Shown here piece by piece: positions 8,097 to 16,956 of a DNA stretch of 64,000 nt (the stretch's first letter is position 1; each line of letters opens with the position of its first letter). The translations under genes were made by a program, and so were the position numbers. The notes beneath the pieces were generated by a model. It had not been told where the DNA came from. It worked only from the letters and a program-made list of their open reading frames with translations, and did not search any database. The stretch is from a bacterium (GTDB taxonomy: Bacteria; Myxococcota; UBA727; JAUIJE01), in the NCBI GenBank assembly GCA_030431455.1, contig JAUIJE010000011.1, forward strand, positions 62,001-126,000, written 5' to 3'.

Positions 8097-9744
8097 GCGT
8101 CACGGGGTGCGAGACATAGCCGGCGGTGCCGTCCACGTCGACCAACACCTCGACCAAGGCCGGCCACCCGGTGTACGGGCCGGCGAGGTCGGTCTCGAAA
8201 ATGAGCAGGAGCTCGCCGGTCTGGTACACGCCGGGCGCGACCTCTAGCAATGTCACTGCGCTGTAGGTGCCCATGGCCACGTCCGCGCCCTCGATGAGCA
8301 CCCGCCCGAACACATCCGCGGTGACCGCGCCCGGGGGGCCGGACACGGTGGCCTGGGCCCCGACCTCGACGTGGATGCCCCCTTGGGGGCCTTGCACGAT
8401 CTCGGTCGTGTCGCCCGGGGACCAGGGCGTGAACGTGAAGTTGGTGGCCACATCCCCGAGCGCGACCGCAAACATGCTGGGCTCGTCGGACAAGGGGGGC
8501 GCAGGGGGCCCAAAGTCGAACCCCGCGTCGGGTGCGCCCCCCGCGTCGAGGTGTGCATCGGCCGGTCCCGCGTCGCGGCCCCCGTCGGCCGGTCCCGCGT
8601 CCGCGGCCCCCGCGTCGGCCGGGCCCGCGTCCAGGGTGGTTCCTCCGTCGACGGGGGGGCCGGCGTCGGGCCCCCCCACCCACCGCAGGGTCACCGCGGT
8701 CACCTCGGCCGGCACCGTGGGCCCCGCCCCCGCGTACAGCACCGCCCCGCTGTGCAGCTGGTCGACGCCCCCGAGCAGGCCGCCGCTGACCCACCAGCCG
8801 CCGTCGTCATCGATGGCGGCGCCGTGCCAGTCCCGGCGCACCGGCATCTCGTCGACCGCGCGCCAGACCCCGTCCTCGCGCACGTAGACCGCGCCGCCGT
8901 TGCCCGCGGCCAGCATCGTCCCCGCGGGCCCCACCGCCATGCCGGTGAGGGCAAAAAAGCCGCCAAAGGCGTGCTCGGTCCAGGCCCCCGCCGCGTCGCG
9001 AACAAACACATAGGCTTGGGCGTCGCCGCCCGCCACCGCCACCTCCTGATCGTGGCCGTGGATGGTGACCAAGCGTTGGGTGGTGGGCACCGCGTCCCGC
9101 GTCCACCCCGCGCCGTCGTAGTGCCACACCGTGCCAAGGTCGCCGGACACGAACACGTCCTGTGCGCTCCGGCCCCAGACCTTGAGCAGCGCGGGCGTGG
9201 CCTCGTCGAGGGTGACCGCGTCGATGGTGCCGGTGCTGCCGTTGACGCGCCAAAGCACACCGGCTCCTTGTTGGTTCGCCCCCACCACCCAAAGTGACTG
9301 CAGCGACGTGCCCCACACCCCGTAGAGTTGGTCGGTGCCGCCCCCGGACAGCCCCCGCACCGTGCCCGCGGACGGGTCCACCACCAAGATGGTCGAGGCC
9401 GACCCCACCACCACCAAGCCGCCGTCGGCCAAGCGATGCAGCCACCACAGGTCGGCGTCGACGGGCACCTCGTGGTCGGTCCAACCGCCGGCGGTCCCGT
9501 GCAGCAACATCGGGTGGACACCTTCGCCGCGGGCGCCGCACGCCCAGACGTCCTGGGGGCCGCGCGCGGACACCGACAGCGCCGCGCCCAAGAGCCCCTC
9601 CCGCAAGGCGACAAACCCGGGCCGCTCGCTCCCCGCGTCGGGGACCACGGACGCATCGGGCTGGTTGCTCGTCGGGGGGCAGCCGCCACAGGCGGTCAAC
9701 GCGCCCAGCACCCACAGCCACACCGCGGCGGACGGGCGGGTCAA
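8080..9744 (-). CDS. Beta-propeller lipoprotein
   Basis: A 554-residue lipoprotein starting at TTG 9744, which overlaps the TGA of the upstream gene (TTGA). The start is chosen because it gives a short signal peptide ending at ALTAC19; longer in-frame starts would run far into the upstream gene. Repeated blades such as GPQDVWACG, LYGVWGTSLQSLWVVG and SAQDVFVSG are the myxococcal propeller pattern. A DAGPADAG spacer near residues 390-430 leads to an Ig-like C-terminal domain of about 130 residues. It is the last gene of the minus-strand lipoprotein operon. Its 3' end overlaps the convergent UnbV gene by 17 bp. The ligand is unknown. Confidence 0.82.
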   Translation of the reverse strand: MTRPSAAVWLWVLGALTACGGCPPTSNQPDASVVPDAGSERPGFVALREGLLGAALSVSARGPQDVWACGARGEGVHPMLLHGTAGGWTDHEVPVDADLWWLHRLADGGLVVVGSASTILVVDPSAGTVRGLSGGGTDQLYGVWGTSLQSLWVVGANQQGAGVLWRVNGSTGTIDAVTLDEATPALLKVWGRSAQDVFVSGDLGTVWHYDGAGWTRDAVPTTQRLVTIHGHDQEVAVAGGDAQAYVFVRDAAGAWTEHAFGGFFALTGMAVGPAGTMLAAGNGGAVYVREDGVWRAVDEMPVRRDWHGAAIDDDGGWWVSGGLLGGVDQLHSGAVLYAGAGPTVPAEVTAVTLRWVGGPDAGPPVDGGTTLDAGPADAGAADAGPADGGRDAGPADAHLDAGGAPDAGFDFGPPAPPLSDEPSMFAVALGDVATNFTFTPWSPGDTTEIVQGPQGGIHVEVGAQATVSGPPGAVTADVFGRVLIEGADVAMGTYSAVTLLEVAPGVYQTGELLLIFETDLAGPYTGWPALVEVLVDVDGTAGYVSHPVTLIDAF

Positions 9745-10388
9745 ATGAGCCGGCCCTCGCACGAACTGAGCAAATAGAAGAACTCGCCAGAGAACAGGAT
9801 CGCGAACGTCACCAACAATGCCAACGCATCGATGAGCAAGGCGACCCCGGCCTTGGCGGTGCTCGCGGGGGTGTGTCCCGCGGAGAGCCCGCGCAGACGG
9901 AACAGCAGCCACAGGGAATACAGGTGCGCCACCACCGGCAGCATCAGGCCCAGCACCGCCGCGGCCAAGGCGCGGTTGGCCAACGCTTGTGCTTCGGGGA
10001 GCGGGCGCAGCGCGTCGTCCTCGGTGGGCCCGGCGTCACCCCAGGCCTCGAGGGGCGGGGCGCCATCGGGTTCGGCATCGAGCACGGCCCGGGCGGCCTC
10101 GAGGTCCGCGTCGGCCACCACCACCTTGGTGCCCCCCACCGCGATGGCGAACGCCGAGCCCATGCTGGTGGTGTTGTCGTCGAGGAGCCAGGCCTCGATG
10201 TCGGCGGTCTCCAGGCGCAGGCGGATGAGCTCGGCTTGGTGGGGGGTGGGCATCTGGGCCACGACCACGCCCCCGCCGCGGTGCACGTCTTTGTGGGTGG
10301 CATCGGACGTGTCCGGGCGGGCCAAGGCCGGCCCCGCGCTCACGGGGGACACGGGGGGGACGGTTTTGTCGACGGGCGGTGCGGTCAT
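9741..10388 (-). CDS. DUF2007-like membrane protein
   Basis: A 215-residue protein with a cytoplasmic N-terminal domain (about 40-95) containing AQMPTPHQAELIRLRLETADIE, DDNTTSMG and VVVADADLEAARAVL. This pattern matches the DUF2007 'putative signal transducing protein' family. Two transmembrane helices follow in the C-terminal third (ALAAAVLGLMLPVVAHLYSL and AGVALLIDALALLVTFAILF). ATG 10388 is preferred over longer starts because it lies 7 nt after the stop of the preceding gene. It is the only non-lipoprotein in the operon and may help present or regulate it, but no function can be assigned. Confidence 0.72.
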   Translation of the reverse strand: MTAPPVDKTVPPVSPVSAGPALARPDTSDATHKDVHRGGGVVVAQMPTPHQAELIRLRLETADIEAWLLDDNTTSMGSAFAIAVGGTKVVVADADLEAARAVLDAEPDGAPPLEAWGDAGPTEDDALRPLPEAQALANRALAAAVLGLMLPVVAHLYSLWLLFRLRGLSAGHTPASTAKAGVALLIDALALLVTFAILFSGEFFYLLSSCEGRLI

Positions 10389-10395
10389 GGGGTGC

Positions 10396-11463
<1,068 letters not shown>

Positions 11464-11522
11464 GAGGACCTCCCGCGTGGAGCCTGCCACACTGACCCCC
11501 ACCTGCCAGGGGCGACTTGGCG

Positions 11523-13166
11523 TCAGGTCCCCGGGCCGGGCAGGACCGCGTCAGGGCCTGCGGACGCGCTGTACAGCAGCTCGGGGCCGGTCAGCGCCCG
11601 GGGCCAGATGCGAAAATCGTGAATGGCGCCGTCAAAACTCGCGTCGTTGCTGTAGTTGGAGCGCCCGATCCACACATTGACGTCGGGGAGCGCGGCCAGG
11701 TCATAGCCCCAAACGCCCTCGTCCTGCAGCACCCCCCCCACATACAGGCGCATCGCCCCGGAGGGCGGGTCATAGGTAAGCGCGACGTGTTCGACGTCGC
11801 CGGTGGGGAGGGGGTCGGCGAACAGGTACAGCTCCTCTCCGGCCACGCCGGTGAAGCCGGTCGACCGCAGCAAGGCGTTGTTGTTCTGCGGGGTGATCTG
11901 GATGAACGGGCTGGCGTTGGCCGTGAACGGTCCGCCGCCGACGTCGTCGATCTCCCCGACGCTGTTGGTGCCGAAATCAAAGATCCTCTGCCACGGCCCC
12001 GCGACGTCGATGCCGTTCCAGGTCACGAACGCCTCGATGGTCACCGCATCGAGCGCGCTGATGATGCCGTTGGGGAGGTCGACGTACGCTTCGGCGCCAT
12101 CGAGCACCAGGCTGCCCGCGCCGTCGAGCACCGCCCCGCCGAGCAACACGCCGTCCGCGCCCCCGGCTTCGTCGACCGCGGTGGTGGTGGTGTCGTCCCC
12201 GTCGAAGCGATACCGGTGAGCGGGCCCCGCGGTCGGCGGCACCCCGAGGAGCGGGCCGCCGAGCTGGATCACGGTGACCGAGGCGAAGTTGGCCGCGGCC
12301 CGTTGGGTGGTGATCGCCACCGACCCGGCGGGGCGGGGCGGGTCCTCATCGATGAGCACAGACGCCGGCGATACCGTGCAGCCTGATTGGGCGGCCGCGC
12401 CCCCTGCGCGCAACACCACCGCGTCGCCCTGCGCCACCGGGGCGTCGGCGGTGGCCAGGAGCTGGCCCCCCCCGCGGTCGACCAACTCGAGCGTGCCCCC
12501 GGCCCCCACCGTGCAGCCGCGCGCCACCCCGGTGCCCTGCGAGATGGTCACGCCGATGCGCGCGTCGTCGGCGTTGATGTCGATGACCGAGAAGCGCGCC
12601 TGGACATACACATCGGACGCGCTCACATCGGACAACACCAACGAGCAGTCCCCCACAGTGGCATTGTCAGACTCCACGCTGTCGGTCTGGGCGTCCCAAG
12701 CGCAGCCCGCGGTCACCGCGTCGGGGGGCAGGCCGGCAAACGGCTCGAACCGCAGCACAAAGTCGCCCCCTTGTTGCGGCCGCGGGTCACAGGCATCGCC
12801 CACCCCGTCGGGGACCGCCTCGGAGTTGGCCTGGTCTGGGTTGGGCGAGGCCGGACAGTTGTCGCACAGGTCCGGGACCCCATCGCCATCCTCGTCGTGG
12901 GTGCCACACGGGTCGCCGTCTCCATCCCCATCCCCATCCCCGTCGCCGTCGCCGTCGCCGTCTCCATCTCCATCTCCATCTCCATCTCCATCCCCGTCGC
13001 CGTCCCCATCCCCGTCGCCGTCTCCATCTCCGTCCCCGTCTCCCTCTCCATCGCCGGCATCAGCGGGGGGCACGCCGGCGTCGTCGCCGTCGGCGGTTCC
13101 GGTGCACGCGCTCGCCGCCGCCAGCAGCAGCACCAGCAGCGCCGGCCATCGCGGGTCCACCGTCAT
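11523..13166 (-). CDS. Asp-Gly lipoprotein with thrombospondin-3-like and LamG-like domains
   Basis: A 547-residue lipoprotein with a signal peptide ending at ASAC21. An Asp-Gly array (about 37-85) is followed by a thrombospondin type 3-like segment (DEDGDGVPDLCDNCPASPNPDQ). A beta-sandwich of about 170 residues comes next, then a C-terminal concanavalin/LamG-like domain (from about 315) starting at HRYRFDGDDTTT and ending with GAIHDFRIWPRAL. LamG folds often bind glycans or proteins, so a surface-adhesion role is plausible (inference). The ATG overlaps the stop of the upstream gene by 4 bp (ATGA), which shows translational coupling. Confidence 0.85.
   Translation of the reverse strand: MTVDPRWPALLVLLLAAASACTGTADGDDAGVPPADAGDGEGDGDGDGDGDGDGDGDGDGDGDGDGDGDGDGDGDGDGDGDGDGDPCGTHDEDGDGVPDLCDNCPASPNPDQANSEAVPDGVGDACDPRPQQGGDFVLRFEPFAGLPPDAVTAGCAWDAQTDSVESDNATVGDCSLVLSDVSASDVYVQARFSVIDINADDARIGVTISQGTGVARGCTVGAGGTLELVDRGGGQLLATADAPVAQGDAVVLRAGGAAAQSGCTVSPASVLIDEDPPRPAGSVAITTQRAAANFASVTVIQLGGPLLGVPPTAGPAHRYRFDGDDTTTTAVDEAGGADGVLLGGAVLDGAGSLVLDGAEAYVDLPNGIISALDAVTIEAFVTWNGIDVAGPWQRIFDFGTNSVGEIDDVGGGPFTANASPFIQITPQNNNALLRSTGFTGVAGEELYLFADPLPTGDVEHVALTYDPPSGAMRLYVGGVLQDEGVWGYDLAALPDVNVWIGRSNYSNDASFDGAIHDFRIWPRALTGPELLYSASAGPDAVLPGPGT
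12912..13056 (-). repeat. Asp-Gly hexamer array in the LamG-like lipoprotein
   Basis: About 145 bp of GAYGGN hexamers on the minus strand with mixed synonymous codons. The boundaries are approximate. Confidence 0.85.
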
Positions 13167-14869
13167 GGGGCCACCACCACCTCGAGGGAGAACCGGCCCA
13201 TCAACGCCCCCTCATCGTATTGCGGCCCCGGTGGGGTGGTGGGCTGGAACCGAATGCCGAAGAAGTCATCGCCCGCGGCCACCGCCGCCCGCAGGCTGGT
13301 GGTGGGGTCGACCACATAGGTCTCGTCCTCGACGAGCTCGGACGCGGTCATGTCCACGAGGTTCTCGACGATGGGCTCGCCGAAGTCGTTGTTTTGGCAG
13401 TCGGCGCCCACCCCGTCGATGGCGGCCACCGAGAACGCAAACGTCCCCGGCCCCTCCAGTTGGCCGGAGTTGCCGCCTTGCCCGAGGAAGTCCCAGCGAA
13501 ACCGGGCCGCGAGCACGTCGGCCCCGGCCGGGATCGCGCCGAGGTCAAAGATGACCAACGGCCGGGTCTCTTCCTCGCCGTGCCACATGCCCACTGCACC
13601 CCGGCGCGGGCTGTTGTTGCTGTTGTGCTGGTGGTCGGCTTGGGTGGCCGGGTAGCCGGTGGCCCCCGCGAGTTCGGTGTGGTCGCTCACCGGGACGTCG
13701 ATGGACACCCCATCGATGCACTGGCCGCCGTCACAGGCGCATCCAATGCTTGTGCATCCGGGACAGGGGGTGCCATCGGGCGCGTGGTGGCTCAGGCAGA
13801 CGCCGTCGCCGTCACAGGTGTCGGGGTCGGTGCACACGTTGTCCGTGCCGTCGCCACACGGGGTGCCGACCGGGGCTTTGTCGTCGGCGGGGCAGAACAC
13901 GTCGCCACCCGAGCAGGTCTCCTCCGCGTCGCACGCGTCCGTCGCCCCCCGGCACACCTTGGTGGGTGCGGCGGGGCCATCGCACGTGCTGTTGCAGCAG
14001 TTGTTGGCGGTGGGTTCGCAGGTCTCGAACAGCAGCTGCACGGTTCCATCGCCGCACACCGCGTTTTTGGTGCATTGGCTCGAACACCCGTTGCCCTCGT
14101 CGGCCATGGTTCCGTCGTCGCAATCTTCCCCGGGGTCGACCACGCCGTCGCCGCAATAGGACGCGCCGGGGGCCACACACCAGCAGAGGTCCGAGGACGA
14201 ATCCGTCTGTATGCAGGGCAGCACCGGGCCGGTGGCCTCACAGAGCTCTGGGCCATTGTGGGCCAGTCCCGCGCACGTGTACCCGACCCCCGCGCAAATG
14301 TCATTGCAGTCGGACGGGCCCCCGGTGTACGAAAACAAACACACGCCGCCCGCCCCCGCGGGGCCACAGATCACCAAGTCTTCGTCGGTCTCGAAGGGCG
14401 TACACACATCTCCCGGCGCCCCCGCGTCGGCGGTCCCGGCATCGGGCGATCCCGCGGACCCGGCGTCGCCTCCCGCGCCCGCGTCGTCGGCCACCCCCGC
14501 ATCGGGCCCGGTCACACCGCCGTCAGCCTCACCATCCCCGTCGCCGTCGCCGTCGCCGTCTCCGTCGCCGTCGCCATCTCCGTCTCCGTCTCCGTCGCCT
14601 GAAGAACCGGAGTCGGCGGCTCCGCCGTCCGACGGTTCTTCCAAGCCGCCGTCAGGCGGCCAGTCGCCGTCTCCGTCGCCATCACCGTCCCCCACAAACG
14701 CCGGCGCTTGGCAGACACCGTCGCGGCACTCTTCTGTGCGCGGGCACTCGGCGTTGTCGTTGCAGGGGTCGAGCGCGGGCCCGCCGGTCCCGCCGGGGCA
14801 GCCGCCCAGCGCGGCCAGCCCGCACAGGGCGAACAGGCACACCACCACCGCACGTTCCCGACCCCACAT
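13163..14869 (-). CDS. Cys-rich Asp-Gly lipoprotein, first gene of the lipoprotein operon
   Basis: A 568-residue lipoprotein starting at ATG 14869, with a signal peptide ending at LGGC24. An N-terminal Cys knot-like segment (PCNDNAECPRTEEC) leads to two short Asp-Gly arrays around a PPDGG module, then a Cys-rich middle (about 140-385) with myxococcal repeats such as CGDGVVDPGEDCDDGTMADEGNGC. The C-terminal domain of about 170 residues has VIFDLGAIPAGADVLAARFRW, which resembles DNRLRE-type beta-sandwiches of surface proteins. It heads a minus-strand unit of five genes (14869 down to 8080) with 4-bp overlaps at two junctions. No Shine-Dalgarno is seen; TAGCAT lies 7 nt upstream of the ATG. Confidence 0.84.
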   Translation of the reverse strand: MWGRERAVVVCLFALCGLAALGGCPGGTGGPALDPCNDNAECPRTEECRDGVCQAPAFVGDGDGDGDGDWPPDGGLEEPSDGGAADSGSSGDGDGDGDGDGDGDGDGDGDGDGEADGGVTGPDAGVADDAGAGGDAGSAGSPDAGTADAGAPGDVCTPFETDEDLVICGPAGAGGVCLFSYTGGPSDCNDICAGVGYTCAGLAHNGPELCEATGPVLPCIQTDSSSDLCWCVAPGASYCGDGVVDPGEDCDDGTMADEGNGCSSQCTKNAVCGDGTVQLLFETCEPTANNCCNSTCDGPAAPTKVCRGATDACDAEETCSGGDVFCPADDKAPVGTPCGDGTDNVCTDPDTCDGDGVCLSHHAPDGTPCPGCTSIGCACDGGQCIDGVSIDVPVSDHTELAGATGYPATQADHQHNSNNSPRRGAVGMWHGEEETRPLVIFDLGAIPAGADVLAARFRWDFLGQGGNSGQLEGPGTFAFSVAAIDGVGADCQNNDFGEPIVENLVDMTASELVEDETYVVDPTTSLRAAVAAGDDFFGIRFQPTTPPGPQYDEGALMGRFSLEVVVAP

Positions 14870-14876
14870 GGAGACG

Positions 14877-14882
14877 ATGCTA
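14877..14882 (-). promoter_or_regulatory. Candidate -10 hexamer of the lipoprotein operon
   Basis: On the minus strand TAGCAT is followed by seven bases and the ATG at 14869. A start of transcription one base before the codon is implied, that is, a nearly leaderless mRNA. No convincing -35 element is visible. Confidence 0.35.
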
Positions 14883-14916
14883 GCCCATGCCCAGGTGGGT
14901 TCGCGGCCCCCGGTCA

Positions 14917-15004
14917 CCCACACTGTGGGCCCGGTTTCACAAAGGGCCTTTTCGCACTATCGCTGGGGCGTGGCGCCCCTGCGCGGTCGTGGCCAAGTGG
15001 CCAC
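14917..15004. promoter_or_regulatory. Two palindromes upstream of the usp sigma-54 promoter
   Basis: CCCACA-C-TGTGGG at 14917-14929 is a perfect inverted repeat centred about 124 bp before the predicted start site, a usual distance for an NtrC-type enhancer site. GTGGCCA-AG-TGGCCAC at 14989-15004 is a second perfect repeat just upstream of the -24 element. Either may be an activator or repressor site. I found no equal copy upstream of the other two sigma-54 candidates. Confidence 0.3.
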
Positions 15005-15020
15005 CAACGCGTCGCCCGCC

Positions 15021-15036
15021 GGGCACGGCGCTTGCC
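15021..15036 (+). promoter_or_regulatory. Sigma-54 (-24/-12) promoter of the usp operon
   Basis: The sequence GGGCACGGCGCTTGCC matches TGGCACG-N4-TTGCW at 10 of 12 defined bases, with the invariant GG and GC at exact spacing. The predicted start is near 15047, leaving a 20-nt leader with GGAGG at 15055-15059 before ATG 15067. An NtrC-type activator gene lies 2 kb downstream. Confidence 0.72.
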
Positions 15037-15066
15037 TATCTCGATCGCACAGGTGGAGGACGCATC

Positions 15067-15513
15067 ATGACCAACGTGAACCCAACTTTTCTGGTGGCCG
15101 TCGACGGGTCCGACCCGAGCCGTCGCGCGGTGGAGTACGCCGCCCGCCTTGCCGGACACATGAGCCCGAAGGGGCGGCTGGAGATCGTCACCGTTCTCGA
15201 CCTCAGCCGGCTTGATGTCTACGACGGCTTCTACCTCACCGACGAGCAGCTCGAGAAGGTCCGCCACAAAGTCCAAGCCCAGGCCTTGGCCCAAGCCGAG
15301 GCCGCGGCCAAAGCCGTGGCCGCCGATCTCGAGATCTCCACCGAGCTGTTGGAAGGCAAGACCGACGCCGCCATTCTCGGCGCGGTCCACGGCCATGTCA
15401 GCGCGGTGGTGGTCGGCAAGTCGGGCAAAGACGGCGTCGAGCGGTTGCTGTTTGGCAGCATTCCCCGGCGCCTGCTCGAACAGGCCAATGTTCCTGTCAT
15501 CGTGGTGCCCTGA
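15067..15513 (+). CDS. Universal stress protein (single domain)
   Basis: A 148-residue UspA-fold protein, first of three usp genes in a row. It starts VAVDGSDPSRRAVEYAARLA. Near its end it has GKSGKDGVERLLFGSIPRRL, matching the nucleotide-binding pattern G-x2-G-x9-G-S of ATP-binding Usp proteins. Family members bind ATP and help survival under starvation, hypoxia or redox stress. The start has GGAGG at a good distance and sits 20 nt after a predicted sigma-54 start site. The next usp gene begins 21 nt downstream. Confidence 0.92.
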   Translation: MTNVNPTFLVAVDGSDPSRRAVEYAARLAGHMSPKGRLEIVTVLDLSRLDVYDGFYLTDEQLEKVRHKVQAQALAQAEAAAKAVAADLEISTELLEGKTDAAILGAVHGHVSAVVVGKSGKDGVERLLFGSIPRRLLEQANVPVIVVP

Positions 15514-15534
15514 CCCTTACCGAGGAGGATTCCC

Positions 15535-15990
15535 ATGTCTCGCAAATGGCTTGTTCCCCATGATTTGTCCGCCCACGCCGACGCTGCGTTGGCCCATGCC
15601 TATGCCGAGTTGACCCTGCGGGGCGGCGGCACCCTCATCGTGATGCACGCGCTTCCCGATGTGTACATCCCCACCAGCTTCGCGTGGCCGGTGGCGGGTG
15701 TTCCCAATGAAGCTGCATTGTACCGCCAGTGGGAAGAGGACGCGCTCAAAGACCTGCAAGCCCACATCGCCAACACCCCCGCGCCCGAGGGGGTCGAGCT
15801 CGACGTCCGCGTGCAACGGGGGGCCCCCGCGCCGGTGATTCTCGACACCGCCGGCGCCGATGGCGTCGAGCGCATCGTGATGGGTACCCACGGCCGCACC
15901 GGCTTTTCCCGGTTGGCGCTGGGCTCCATCGCCGAGCGGGTGGTGCGGGGGGCGGACGTGCCCGTCACCACCGTGAAGGGGCCTGAATGA
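15535..15990 (+). CDS. Universal stress protein (single domain)
   Basis: A 151-residue UspA-fold protein, with WLVPHDLSAHADAALAHAY at the start and the complete ATP-binding motif GTHGRTGFSRLALGSIAERV near residues 119-138. GAGGA precedes the ATG. It is the second gene of the usp operon and its stop overlaps the start of the third gene (ATGA). It carries one of the exact CAATG-N3-CTGCA motif copies at 15705. Confidence 0.93.
   Translation: MSRKWLVPHDLSAHADAALAHAYAELTLRGGGTLIVMHALPDVYIPTSFAWPVAGVPNEAALYRQWEEDALKDLQAHIANTPAPEGVELDVRVQRGAPAPVILDTAGADGVERIVMGTHGRTGFSRLALGSIAERVVRGADVPVTTVKGPE
15705..15717 (+). repeat. Exact CAATG-N3-CTGCA dispersed motif
   Basis: One of six exact copies in the window, read inside a usp gene as (CC)C-AAT-GAA-GCT-GCA, a run of A/T-ending codons unusual for this gene set. 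The next bases TTG extend it to the inverted repeat CAATG-N6-CATTG. Confidence 0.5.
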
Positions 15991-16946
15991 GCTTGGGCCC
16001 CATTCTCGTCGCCGTCGACGGCGCGAGCGAAGAGGGGCGGGCGGCGGCGCGGACCGCGTGTGCGCACGGGGCCGCCTGGGCCCAGGTGTTCGGTTGTCCG
16101 CTGCACCTGTACGCGGCGGTGCGGGGCCTGGGCGCGGCCCGGGGCACGGTGCGCGAAGCCCTCGACCGGCTCCACCGCGAACGCCAACACGAACACCGCG
16201 CCCTCGTCGAGCGGCTGGCCCGCACCATCGGCGGGCGGGGGGTGCAGGTCACCCACGAGATCGACGCGGGGGTGCGCGACCCGAGCACCGCCATCGTCAG
16301 CACCGCGGACGAACGCGGGGCGACGATGATCGTGGCCGCCACCGCTCATGACCCATCGGGGTTCAAGCTCGGGAGCGTCACCCGGCGCATCCTCGACCTG
16401 GCCACGGTGCCGGTGTTGCTCGCCCGCCCCGGGGACGGGGACGTGGACGCCTCGGCGTCGCTGTTGTCTCACCTGCCCGGCGAAATCGTGCTCCCGGTGA
16501 GCTTCGAGCCGGGCGAACGGCCCCGTTGGGGCCAGGGGGCCGTGGCCGCGGTGCGGGCCATCGCCACCCGCATGAGCATTGGCGTACACCTGGTGCACGT
16601 GGAGCCCGCGTTTGTGTCTTGGGCGCCCACCGACAAGGTCATGCTCGCCGAGATGCTCGAGGAGCGCCGCCAAGCCCTGCACGCGAGTCTCGACGAGCTT
16701 TGCCAGCAGTTCGACCAGGCCGGGGTCAGCGCGCGCTTCACCGTGCGGTACCAGGATGGCTCGGTGCCCAAGACGCTCGTGGCCGAGCTCGGCGACGCCG
16801 CCCGGCCGTTGTTGGTGGTCAACCACCGGCGGCGCCACGGGCTGGGGCGGGTGCTGGATCGTTCGGTGGCGGCCCAGACCGCTCGCCGGGCCGCGTTCCC
16901 GGTGATGGTGGTCCCCGAGGACGCCACCGCTTGGTTGGGGGCCTGA
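15987..16946 (+). CDS. Tandem universal stress protein (two Usp domains)
   Basis: A 319-residue protein with two UspA-like domains (about 3-148 and 155-310). The first has ILVAVDGASEEGRAAARTA and the degenerate loop ATAHDPSGFKLGSVTRRIL; the second has VVNHRRRHGLGRVLDRSVAAQ. Neither keeps the full G-x2-G-x9-G-S nucleotide motif, so at least one domain probably does not bind ATP. The start overlaps the preceding stop by 4 bp. The gene converges with the NtrC-type regulator, with only 10 nt between them. It is likely part of the sigma-54-driven usp operon. Confidence 0.88.
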   Translation: MSLGPILVAVDGASEEGRAAARTACAHGAAWAQVFGCPLHLYAAVRGLGAARGTVREALDRLHRERQHEHRALVERLARTIGGRGVQVTHEIDAGVRDPSTAIVSTADERGATMIVAATAHDPSGFKLGSVTRRILDLATVPVLLARPGDGDVDASASLLSHLPGEIVLPVSFEPGERPRWGQGAVAAVRAIATRMSIGVHLVHVEPAFVSWAPTDKVMLAEMLEERRQALHASLDELCQQFDQAGVSARFTVRYQDGSVPKTLVAELGDAARPLLVVNHRRRHGLGRVLDRSVAAQTARRAAFPVMVVPEDATAWLGA

Positions 16947-16956
16947 CCCCGGCCGG